Shown here piece after piece: positions 56,849 through 64,000 of a DNA stretch of 64,000 nucleotides (the stretch's first letter is position 1; each line of letters begins with the position of its first letter). Below the pieces are notes generated by a model. It searched no databases, was not told the DNA's origin, and saw only the letters and a program-made list of their open reading frames with translations. The DNA comes from Pseudomonas sp. RIT-PI-AD (GTDB lineage: Bacteria; Pseudomonadota; Gammaproteobacteria; Pseudomonadales; Pseudomonadaceae): contig NZ_JANZKU010000008.1 in assembly GCF_025642785.1 (NCBI RefSeq), forward strand, positions 124,001 through 188,000, given 5' to 3'. The position numbers and the translations under genes are program-made.

Positions 56849-57432
56849 CAGTCCATCAGCCTGTCCCAGGGGAAGTCCTCGACCTTGCGCCGGTGCAGGT
56901 AGTTGCGCAGGTGCTCGAAGTTGCGCTGCACCAGGGTCCGCCCCAGGGGGCGGCCCTTGAAGCGCATGTCGAGGAAGTCGATCAGGCCGAATTCGCCTTC
57001 AGGGGTCAGCAGGATGTTGCCCAGGTGCAGCGAGCGGAAATAGATCCCGCGCCGGTGCAATTCGAGGATGTAGCGCGCCAGCGCCGGCAACTGCGAATCG
57101 AAGGCGCTGCGCGACTGACGGTAGAGGCTGTCCAGCGGCTGTCCCACCAGCGGCCGATAGAGGCAGGCGCTGACCGCTTGCTCGCGGTCCAGCCAATAGC
57201 AGTCGACGATGTGCGGGGTATGGATGCCGAGGCCCTGCAGGCGTTCGGCGTGGTGCTGGAAGCGCCGCGCGGCCGGGCGCAAGCGGTTGAGCAGGCGATT
57301 GCCGCGCGCGCGGAAGATCTTCAACAGCTCACCGCTGGCCAGCTTCACCACCTTGGGACCGAAGCTGTCTTTTTCCAGCAGCTCCCCCTGGCTCAGCCAA
57401 ATTTGTAATTCGTTCGCTGTTACAATCCGCAT
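56818..57432 (-). CDS. Kinase-fold protein (InaA/LPS-kinase group), opposite strand
   Basis: This 204-residue protein has kinase-like features: GPKVVKLASGELLKIFRA (ATP-binding Lys region) and RRGIYFRSLHLGNILLTPEG with GLIDFLDM (catalytic and metal loops). In the catalytic loop the usual Asp is replaced by Ser or Leu (RSLHLGN), so catalysis is doubtful. A similar gene lies beside msbA in P. aeruginosa on the opposite strand. It overlaps the convergent DUF115-like gene by 31 bp and faces away from msbA. Confidence 0.78.
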   Translation of the reverse strand: MRIVTANELQIWLSQGELLEKDSFGPKVVKLASGELLKIFRARGNRLLNRLRPAARRFQHHAERLQGLGIHTPHIVDCYWLDREQAVSACLYRPLVGQPLDSLYRQSRSAFDSQLPALARYILELHRRGIYFRSLHLGNILLTPEGEFGLIDFLDMRFKGRPLGRTLVQRNFEHLRNYLHRRKVEDFPWDRLMDCYTEASSSSS

Positions 57433-57467
57433 CTTGTCTCTCTAGCCAGTCGTACGAGGCTCGCCGA

Positions 57468-59258
57468 ATGGCCAATTCCGCCCAGCAGTCCAGTTTGAAA
57501 ATCTACCTGAGATTGCTGAAATACGTGCTTCCCTACTGGGGCGCTTTCGCCATCAGTATCCTGGGCTTCCTGCTGTTCGCTTCCAGCCAGCCGATGCTGG
57601 CCGACATGTTGAAGTATTTCCTGGATGGCCTGCAGCAGCCGAAAGGGGCGCTGCTGCTCGGAATACCCTTGGTGCTCGGCGTGCCGCTGCTGATTGTACT
57701 CATTGCCCTCTACCAGGGCATAGGATCATTTCTCGGTAACTATTATCTCGCCAAGGTCGCCCGTGGCGTGGTGCATGACCTGCGCTGCGAGCTGTTCGAC
57801 AACATGCTGACCCTGCCCAACGGCTATTTCGACGGCACCAACTCCGGCCACCTGATCTCGCGGATCACCTACAACGTGACCATGGTCACCGGCGCCGCGA
57901 CCGATGCCATCAAGGTGGTGATCCGCGAGGGCATGACGGTGATCTTCCTGTTCGGCTACCTGCTACTGATGAACTGGCGGCTGACCCTGGTGATGCTGGC
58001 GATCCTGCCGGTGGTGGCGATCATGGTGACCAGCGCCAGCAAGAAATTCCGCAAGCAGAGCAAGAAGATCCAGGTGGCCATGGGCGACGTCACCCACGTC
58101 GCCTCCGAGGCCATCCAGGGTTACCGGGTGGTGCGCAGCTTCGGCGGCGAGGGCTACGAGCAACGGCGTTTCCACGACGCCAGCGCGGACAACATGAACC
58201 GCAGCCTGAGCATGACCCGCACCCAGTCGATCTACACGCCGATGCTGCAACTGGTGATCTACATCGGCATGGCGGTGTTGATGTACTTCGTCCTCTACCT
58301 GCGCGGCGACGCCACGCCGGGCGAACTGATCGCCTACATCACCGCCGCCGGCCTGTTGCCCAAGCCGATCCGCCAGTTGTCCGAAGTCAGCGCCACCATC
58401 CAGAAGGGCCTGGCCGGCGCGGAGAGCATCTTCGAGCAACTGGACAGCGAGGCCGAGCCGGACCACGGCCAGGTGGAGCGCGAGGCCCTCAACGGCCGCC
58501 TGGAAGTGCGCGACCTGACGTTCCGCTACCCCGGCGCCGAGAAAGCGGTGCTGGAAAACATCTCCTTCGTCGCCGAGCCGGGGCAGATGGTCGCCCTGGT
58601 CGGCCGCTCGGGCAGCGGCAAGTCGACCCTGGCCAACCTGATCCCGCGTTTCTACCGCCACGACACCGGGCAGATCCTGCTGGACGACGTCGAGGTGCAG
58701 GATTTCACCTTGCGCAACCTGCGCCGGCACATCGCCCTGGTGACCCAGCACGTCACCCTGTTCAACGACACCGTGACCAATAACATCGCCTACGGCGACC
58801 TCGCCGGCGCCCCCGAGGAAGCCGTGCGCCGCGCCACCGCGGCGGCCTACGCCGACGAGTTCATCGAGCGCCTGCCGAAGGGCTACGACACCCTGGTCGG
58901 GGAGAACGGCGTACTGCTCTCCGGCGGCCAGCGGCAGCGCCTGGCGATCGCCCGCGCGTTGCTCAAGGACGCCCCGCTGCTGGTCCTCGACGAAGCCACC
59001 TCGGCGCTCGACACCGAGTCCGAGCGGCACATCCAGGCCGCCCTCGACCAGGTGATGCGGGGCCGCACCACGCTGGTCATCGCCCACCGCCTGTCCACCA
59101 TCGAGCGCGCCGACCTGATCCTGGTCATGGACCACGGGCGCATCGTCGAGCGCGGCACCCACGGCGACCTGCTGGCGCTCAACGGCTACTACGCGCGGCT
59201 CCACGCCCGGCAGTTCGAGCACGTCCGCGAAGGCGTCGGCCTGGAGCAGGGCGTTTGA
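57468..59258 (+). CDS. msbA: Lipid A-core flippase MsbA
   Basis: This homodimeric ABC transporter flips completed lipid A-core from the cytoplasmic to the periplasmic leaflet. The 596-residue protein has six N-terminal membrane segments (about 20-320). The nucleotide-binding domain has Walker A GRSGSGKST at 379-387, signature LSGGQ at 484-488 and Walker B LLVLDEATSALD. A GAGG site precedes the ATG. Its TGA overlaps the next TTG start by 4 bp. Confidence 0.97.
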   Translation: MANSAQQSSLKIYLRLLKYVLPYWGAFAISILGFLLFASSQPMLADMLKYFLDGLQQPKGALLLGIPLVLGVPLLIVLIALYQGIGSFLGNYYLAKVARGVVHDLRCELFDNMLTLPNGYFDGTNSGHLISRITYNVTMVTGAATDAIKVVIREGMTVIFLFGYLLLMNWRLTLVMLAILPVVAIMVTSASKKFRKQSKKIQVAMGDVTHVASEAIQGYRVVRSFGGEGYEQRRFHDASADNMNRSLSMTRTQSIYTPMLQLVIYIGMAVLMYFVLYLRGDATPGELIAYITAAGLLPKPIRQLSEVSATIQKGLAGAESIFEQLDSEAEPDHGQVEREALNGRLEVRDLTFRYPGAEKAVLENISFVAEPGQMVALVGRSGSGKSTLANLIPRFYRHDTGQILLDDVEVQDFTLRNLRRHIALVTQHVTLFNDTVTNNIAYGDLAGAPEEAVRRATAAAYADEFIERLPKGYDTLVGENGVLLSGGQRQRLAIARALLKDAPLLVLDEATSALDTESERHIQAALDQVMRGRTTLVIAHRLSTIERADLILVMDHGRIVERGTHGDLLALNGYYARLHARQFEHVREGVGLEQGV

Positions 59259-60154
59259 TTCCGCGTCTGCTGCGGGCCTGGTACGAGCGAGGCTGGACGA
59301 CCCTGGATGCGCGCGCCTATGCCGAGGCCTGGGCGAGGTTCGGCGGCAGCGTCGCCACCCATCCGCAGGTGGTCGAACGCCTGGCCGGGCTCGCCGGTAT
59401 CCCGGTGCGCTACCTCGGCTGGGTCCGCGACGGCGAAGTACAGGCGGCGGTGCCCACCTGGGGCCGGCACCTGGCGCTGTCCAAGGATGTGCTCAAGCGT
59501 CGCGGCAAACGCGGCCTGTTCGACCTGGGCAACGCCGAGGCGATCCTGCCGGTGGCCGAGACCGCGCGGGTCCCGGTGCGCCTGAAGATGCGCTACGTGT
59601 CGGCGCTCAACGCGGCAACCGTCAGCACCCTGCGCGAGCAACCCGAAGGCCTCGCCCTGGCGCGCCTGCCAGAGGACTACAGCAAGAAATTCCGCTACAA
59701 CCAGCGGCGCGAACACCGCCTGCTGGAGGAGGCCGGCGGCGTCGTCCGGCCGATGCTCGAGCTCAGTCCCGATGAACAGGCGGCGATCTACGCCGACCTG
59801 TTCCGCCGTCGCTGGAACTTCGAGGCCACCGGCAAGGCCCATCTCGCCGAGGTCTTCGCCTTGTTGCGCGAGTTCATGACCGGCTCGCTGATCTACCTCA
59901 ACGACGAACCGGTGGCGATCCAGGTGCTGTATCGGGTCGAGGCGCCGAAATGGATTAGCCTGGAATACATCAACGGCGGCGTCGACCCGCAGAACCGCGC
60001 GTTCAGCCCCGGCAGCGTGCTCAGCTTCATCAATACCCAGGATGCCTGGGCCGAGGCCCGCGCCCTGGGCAAGCCGCTGCGCTACTCCTTCGGCCGCGCC
60101 GACCGCGAATACAAGGACCGCTGGTGTCAGCGCGTAGCGGTCTACCAGGCCTGA
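59255..60154 (+). CDS. mig-14: Mig-14-family protein (antimicrobial peptide resistance)
   Basis: This 299-residue protein belongs to the Mig-14 family, inner-membrane-associated acetyltransferase-like (GNAT/FemAB fold) proteins linked to cationic peptide resistance and LPS modification in Salmonella and P. aeruginosa. Typical stretches are YSKKFRYNQRREHRLLEEAGG, RRRWNFEATGK and LEYINGGVDPQNRAFSPGSVL; only short parts are quoted. The start is a TTG at 59255 overlapping the msbA stop, behind GGAGCAGGG. In PAO1 the homologue lies beyond wapH, not beside msbA. Confidence 0.88.
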   Translation: MIPRLLRAWYERGWTTLDARAYAEAWARFGGSVATHPQVVERLAGLAGIPVRYLGWVRDGEVQAAVPTWGRHLALSKDVLKRRGKRGLFDLGNAEAILPVAETARVPVRLKMRYVSALNAATVSTLREQPEGLALARLPEDYSKKFRYNQRREHRLLEEAGGVVRPMLELSPDEQAAIYADLFRRRWNFEATGKAHLAEVFALLREFMTGSLIYLNDEPVAIQVLYRVEAPKWISLEYINGGVDPQNRAFSPGSVLSFINTQDAWAEARALGKPLRYSFGRADREYKDRWCQRVAVYQA

Positions 60155-60173
60155 CAGCCGCCCCGAGGTGCCC

Positions 60174-61568
60174 ATGAGCCGCAAGCAGGACCTGTTGAAA
60201 CGTCACCGCCGGCACAAGCGCCTGGCCCTGTCGATCGGCCTGGCGCTGTTGGCGCTGCTCGCCGTATTGCTGGCCTGGTGGCTGCTGCCGCTGGGGCTGC
60301 TGCTGGGGTTCGTCGCCCACGAGGCCTGGTTCGCCGACCATCTGTTCTACGCCCCCGGCGACGACTATCGCCATGCCTTCCCCGCCGACACCCCGACCTT
60401 CGCCGCGCGCATAGAGGGCGGCACCCTCAGGCTCGAAGGCGACTGCGGCGAGGCCGATACCCTGATCCTGCAGGTGCGACTGACCGCCGACTGGCTCGGC
60501 CGCTGGCGCGATCCCCAGGTGTGGATCGGCGACGACCGCCAGGATTTCGAGCGCGGCGTCGACGGGCAGCGCTACCTCAACCTGTCCGGGCAGCAGGCCG
60601 CCCTGGCCGCCGGCGAACTGCGCCTGCGTGGGCGCTTCTGCCGCCTTGCCAGCCAGGCGACCCTGTACGCCATGCGCAACCCGGATTACCGTCAGGCGCG
60701 CGTGCTGGTGGTCGCGCCCCACGCCGACGACGCGGAACTGGCGGCCTTCGGCCTCTACAGCCAGTGCGCGGAGGCCAGCCTGGTGACCCTGACCCAGGGC
60801 GAGATCGAAGCGCAGCATTACCGGCGGCTGGGCCTCGACCCGGTGCAAGCGGCGCGCCTGAAAGGTCGCCTGCGCACCTGGGACAGCCTGGCGATCCCCC
60901 TGTGGGGCGGCGTGCCGCAGAGCCGCTGCGTGCAGCTCGGCTACTACTGCCTGCAACTGCCGGCGATGGCCGCCGAACCGACGCGCGCCTTCGCCTCGCG
61001 TGAAGCCGAACGGACGGACATCCGCGACGCACGGCGGCACAACCCGCTGCCCTTGCCCGGCGACGTCGACGGCCAGCCGACCTGGAACAACCTGGTGGCC
61101 GACCTGGCCGCATTGCTGGAGCGGCAGCGCCCCGAGGTGGTGGTCACCCCTCACCCGCAACTGGACCCCCACGGCGATCACGTCGCCGCCACCCAGGCGC
61201 TGCTGGAGGCGATCCTGCTCAGTGCCTGGCAGCCGCACACCCTGCTGCTCTACGCCAACCACCTGCACGACAACGACCGCTGGCCGATGGGGCCGGCGGA
61301 GGGCGGTGTGGCCCTGCCGCCGGCGCTGGAAGCCCTGCCGGCGGATCGCCTGTGGAGCCCTTGCCTGGACGCCGCCCTGCGCCTGGACAAGGCGATGGCC
61401 TTGGCGATGCAGCACGACCTGCGGGTGCCCCTGCCGGCGAAGAAGCGCCTGCGTCGCCAACTGCAGCGTTGGCTGGCGGGCCGCCGCTGGCCCGCCAGCG
61501 GCGAAGACGAATTCTTCCGCAAGGCCGTACGCCGCCACGAACTGTTCTGGGTGCGCGAACTGACCTAG
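60174..61568 (+). CDS. dnpA: De-N-acetylase of PIG-L family, DnpA-like
   Basis: This 464-residue protein has an N-terminal membrane anchor (about 20-48) and a PIG-L/LmbE metal-dependent deacetylase domain. The metal site is APHADDAELAAFG, and a second His motif is TPHPQLDPHGDHVAATQ. It resembles P. aeruginosa DnpA, an LPS de-N-acetylase involved in fluoroquinolone persistence. It probably removes acetyl groups from core or lipid A amino sugars. ATG 60174 is preferred over GTG 60168 because GAGG lies at the right distance. It follows mig-14, as in P. aeruginosa. Confidence 0.88.
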   Translation: MSRKQDLLKRHRRHKRLALSIGLALLALLAVLLAWWLLPLGLLLGFVAHEAWFADHLFYAPGDDYRHAFPADTPTFAARIEGGTLRLEGDCGEADTLILQVRLTADWLGRWRDPQVWIGDDRQDFERGVDGQRYLNLSGQQAALAAGELRLRGRFCRLASQATLYAMRNPDYRQARVLVVAPHADDAELAAFGLYSQCAEASLVTLTQGEIEAQHYRRLGLDPVQAARLKGRLRTWDSLAIPLWGGVPQSRCVQLGYYCLQLPAMAAEPTRAFASREAERTDIRDARRHNPLPLPGDVDGQPTWNNLVADLAALLERQRPEVVVTPHPQLDPHGDHVAATQALLEAILLSAWQPHTLLLYANHLHDNDRWPMGPAEGGVALPPALEALPADRLWSPCLDAALRLDKAMALAMQHDLRVPLPAKKRLRRQLQRWLAGRRWPASGEDEFFRKAVRRHELFWVRELT

Positions 61569-61742
61569 CCGGGCCAGCGGCATCCCGGCTGCCTGGCGAA
61601 GCGCTCGGCAGGCCCGTTCGTCCCTCCCGGCTGCCTGTTCCTGTGCCTCGTTCGTCCTCCTTTGCAGGCCCCGGTGGTGGGGCCAGCCGGCTTCGGTCAT
61701 CCGACATGGCGCTCGGCGAGACGGCGGCCATACTCGAAATGC

Positions 61743-61774
61743 TATTATTCGCGGCGTTTTTGCCGCCTCCGGAG
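61743..61774 (+). promoter_or_regulatory. hldE leader: -10-like element and hairpin
   Basis: A TATTAT hexamer (61743-61748) lies in the only sizeable gap (211 bp) before hldE. It is followed by a GCGGC-GTTTTT-GCCGC hairpin (61751-61766) and then the GGAG site at 61771-61774. No good -35 hexamer is visible. A separate promoter for hldE is plausible. Confidence 0.35.
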
Positions 61775-61779
61775 TCACC

Positions 61780-63201
61780 ATGAAGCTGACCATGCCCCGT
61801 TACGATCAAGCGCCCGTGTTGGTGGTGGGCGATGTCATGCTCGACCGTTACTGGCATGGCGGCACCTCGCGGATATCCCCCGAGGCCCCGGTACCGGTGG
61901 TCAAGGTCGAACAGATCGAGGACCGCCCGGGCGGTGCCGCCAACGTCGCGCTGAACATCGCGGCCCTCGGCGCCCCCGCTACCCTGGTCGGGGTCACCGG
62001 CGTCGACGAGGCGGCCGAGAGCCTGGGCGACAGCCTGGCCGCCGCCGGGGTCAAGGCGCGCTTCCAGCGCATCGCTGGGCAGCCGACCATCGTCAAGCTG
62101 CGGGTCATGAGCCGCCACCAGCAACTCCTGCGCATCGACTTCGAGGAACCCTTCGCCACCGACGCCGAGGCCCTGGTCGCCGAGGTGAGCGACTTGCTCG
62201 CCGGCATCCGCGTGCTGGTGTTGTCCGACTACGGCAAGGGCGCGCTGAAGAACCACCAGGCCCTGGTGCAGGCGGCGCGGGCGCGCGGCATTCCGGTGCT
62301 GGCCGACCCCAAGGGCAAGGATTTTTCCATCTACCGCGGCGCCAGCCTGCTCACCCCCAACCTCAGCGAGTTCGAGACCATCGTCGGGCGTTGCGCCGAC
62401 GAAGCCGAACTGGTGGCCAAGGGCGCCGCGCTGATGAGCGAGCTGGAGCTGGAGGCGCTGCTGGTGACCCGTGGCGAGCACGGCATGACCCTGTTGCGCC
62501 CCGAGCATCCGCCGCTGCACCTGCCGGCGCGCGCCCGCGAGGTGTTCGACGTGACCGGCGCCGGCGATACGGTGATCTCCACCCTGGCCGCCAGCCTCGC
62601 CGCCGGTGCCGAACTGCCCCACGCGGTGGCGCTGGCCAACCTGGCGGCCGGCATCGTGGTCGGCAAGCTCGGCACCGCGGCGATCAGCGCACCGGAGCTG
62701 CGCCGCGCGGTGCAGCGCGAGGAGGGTTCGGAGCGCGGCGTGCTCAGCCTGGAGCAATTGCTGGTGGCCATCGACGACGCCCGCGCCCACGGCGAGAAGA
62801 TCGTCTTCACCAACGGCTGCTTCGACATCCTCCACGCCGGCCACGTGACCTACCTGGAGCAGGCGCGGGCCCAGGGCGATCGCCTGGTGCTGGCGGTCAA
62901 CGACGACGCCTCGGTCAGCCGCCTCAAGGGGCCGGGCCGGCCGATCAATTCCATCGACCGGCGCATGGCGGTGCTCGCCGGGCTCGGCGCGGTGGACTGG
63001 GTGGTGAGCTTCAGCGAGGACACGCCGGTCAACCTGCTGGCCGAGGTGAAGCCGGACGTGCTGGTCAAGGGCGGCGACTACGGCATCGACCAGGTGGTCG
63101 GCGCGGATATCGTCAAGGCCTATGGCGGCGAGGTGCGCGTGCTCGGCCTGGTGGAAAACAGTTCGACGACGGCCATCGTCGAGAAGATCCGCCGCCAGTA
63201 A
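61780..63201 (+). CDS. hldE: Bifunctional heptose kinase/adenylyltransferase HldE
   Basis: This cytoplasmic enzyme makes ADP-heptose precursor for WaaC and WaaF: it phosphorylates heptose 7-phosphate at C1 and then transfers AMP. The 473-residue protein has an N-terminal ribokinase-type domain with DVTGAGDT (GAGD at 260-263). Its C-terminal nucleotidyltransferase domain has NGCFDILHAGH (H352, H355). GGAG precedes the ATG. It ends opposite the last gene of the window. Confidence 0.97.
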   Translation: MKLTMPRYDQAPVLVVGDVMLDRYWHGGTSRISPEAPVPVVKVEQIEDRPGGAANVALNIAALGAPATLVGVTGVDEAAESLGDSLAAAGVKARFQRIAGQPTIVKLRVMSRHQQLLRIDFEEPFATDAEALVAEVSDLLAGIRVLVLSDYGKGALKNHQALVQAARARGIPVLADPKGKDFSIYRGASLLTPNLSEFETIVGRCADEAELVAKGAALMSELELEALLVTRGEHGMTLLRPEHPPLHLPARAREVFDVTGAGDTVISTLAASLAAGAELPHAVALANLAAGIVVGKLGTAAISAPELRRAVQREEGSERGVLSLEQLLVAIDDARAHGEKIVFTNGCFDILHAGHVTYLEQARAQGDRLVLAVNDDASVSRLKGPGRPINSIDRRMAVLAGLGAVDWVVSFSEDTPVNLLAEVKPDVLVKGGDYGIDQVVGADIVKAYGGEVRVLGLVENSSTTAIVEKIRRQ

Positions 63202-63217
63202 CGGCGGCCCGTCCTTC

Positions 63218-63237
63218 GCCCGCCCTGGTCGGCGGGC
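63218..63237. terminator. Hairpin between convergent hldE and the last gene
   Basis: GCCCGCC (63218-63224) pairs with GGCGGGC (63231-63237) across CTGGTC. It lies midway in the 64-bp convergent gap and could serve both strands; no T-run is present. Confidence 0.5.
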
Positions 63238-63265
63238 CCGCTGCGCCTATGCGTGGCGGCTCCCC

Positions 63266-64000
63266 TCAGGGCAGCGTCCTGGCCGGCGCCGCGTCACTCG
63301 CGCCGCTCCGGGCGAGCCAGTCCTTCCAGCGGATGCGCTCGTCCTGCACCACCCATCCCTCCTGCTCGGCGAAGCTTTCCGACAGCCACAGGCCGCGGGT
63401 CGACGTCGGCGCCAGCTCGCCGTGGCGCAGCACGAACAGGCCGCCGGTGGGGCGCCCGCCGTCCAGTTGCAGGAGATAGAGGTCCGGTCGGCGCCGGTCC
63501 AATCGCGCCACCAGTTGGCCGTCTTCGAGCTTTTCGTCGACGTGGAACAGGCTGAGGCGACGGGTTTCCTTGGGCAGGACCAGGCTCAGGTCGTAGACCA
63601 GTTGCAGCGAGGCGGTGGGCAGGTGGACGTAGGCGTGCGGCCGCTCCAGCAGGGTCAGGCTGCCGCTCTGCACCGGCCGCGCGGCGCCGGAGCGCGGGGT
63701 GAGGCGGAAATGCACGGCGTCGCGGTAATGCAGGCTGGCCTGGTAAGGCGTGGGCAGCCAGGTGTCGCCGAAGCGCCCGGCCAGCCAGCCTTCGGCGGTC
63801 TCCAGCAGGCATTCCTCGGCGACCTCCTGGATAGCGGTGAGCAAGGGCAAATTCAGCTCGTGGGCCGGCACGTAGCCGGAGATCAGCTTGAGCACGGTGT
63901 CGCCCCGGTCCGGGCGCTGCTGGCGCACCAGCAACCAATAGTCGCGGCCTTGCCAGGAGAGGGTGAGGCGCACCGAGACGCCGAGGTTGGCCAGTTCGAG
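63266..64000 (-). CDS. Unrecognised protein, 5' end beyond the window
   Basis: The frame is open to the window edge (codons for LELANLGVSV precede the GTG at 63973), so the start probably lies outside and at least 244 residues are present. The sequence is mixed alpha/beta without a membrane segment or metal-binding motif: it has SWQGRDYWLLVRQQ, SGYVPAHELNLPLLTAIQEVAEECLLE and a C-terminal WVVQDERIRWKDWL. I do not recognise the family. It converges with hldE, and codon use looks like that of its neighbours. Confidence 0.7.
   Translation of the reverse strand, partial: LELANLGVSVRLTLSWQGRDYWLLVRQQRPDRGDTVLKLISGYVPAHELNLPLLTAIQEVAEECLLETAEGWLAGRFGDTWLPTPYQASLHYRDAVHFRLTPRSGAARPVQSGSLTLLERPHAYVHLPTASLQLVYDLSLVLPKETRRLSLFHVDEKLEDGQLVARLDRRRPDLYLLQLDGGRPTGGLFVLRHGELAPTSTRGLWLSESFAEQEGWVVQDERIRWKDWLARSGASDAAPARTLP

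Overview
The window is chromosomal DNA from a high-GC gammaproteobacterium of the genus Pseudomonas, close to the P. aeruginosa group. The evidence is the lipopolysaccharide (LPS) core block (waaF-waaC-waaG-waaP, core kinases, carbamoyltransferase, waaL, msbA, hldE) next to glnE and aceEF, with P. aeruginosa-like protein sequences. The species is not identifiable by eye. Genes are densely packed, often with 4-bp start/stop overlaps. I see no tRNA, rRNA, CRISPR array or transposase.

Region 1 (1-5.5 kb) holds an ABC-type O-polysaccharide exporter (wzm, wzt) and a 1111-residue protein that joins a methyltransferase, a coiled coil and two glycosyltransferases. Region 2 (5.5-16.4 kb) is a type II secretion operon in the order E-F-G-H-I-J-K-L-M-C/N-D. 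Its secretin carries a lipobox, and a small secreted lipoprotein follows. The first secretion gene starts 13 bp after the glycosyltransferase stop, so both regions may share a transcript.

Region 3 (16.4-25.8 kb) is mixed: a YhiN-type flavoprotein, a periplasmic solute-binding protein, a YccS-like membrane protein, a REC-REC-GGDEF regulator, the RNA helicase DbpA, a DHA2 transporter and an RraA-like protein. Region 4 (26.4-33.9 kb) is choline/glycine betaine metabolism: betA and betB, divergent betT, then betI facing betT, and a GbdR-like activator. A TTGAACGTTCAA palindrome lies between betB and betT, and a second AT-rich palindrome lies upstream of betI.

Region 5 (34.5-42.5 kb) has the pyruvate dehydrogenase E1/E2 genes aceE-aceF, divergent glnE, and a truncated ilvE remnant. 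Two TAGTnnnACTA-type palindromes lie between aceE and glnE. Region 6 (42.6-63.2 kb) is LPS core biosynthesis: two heptosyltransferases, the glucosyltransferase WaaG, an unusually large set of kinase-fold proteins, a carbamoyltransferase, several outer-core transferases, the O-antigen ligase WaaL, the flippase MsbA, Mig-14, the de-N-acetylase DnpA and HldE. The window ends in an unrecognised gene that runs off the edge.

Together, regions 1, 2 and 6 build the cell envelope: the core is made and phosphorylated, flipped by MsbA, and capped by WaaL with polysaccharide exported by Wzm/Wzt. The strongest leads are the methyltransferase-coiled-coil-glycosyltransferase fusion beside wzt, the broken ilvE, the paired operators between aceE and glnE, and the displaced betI.
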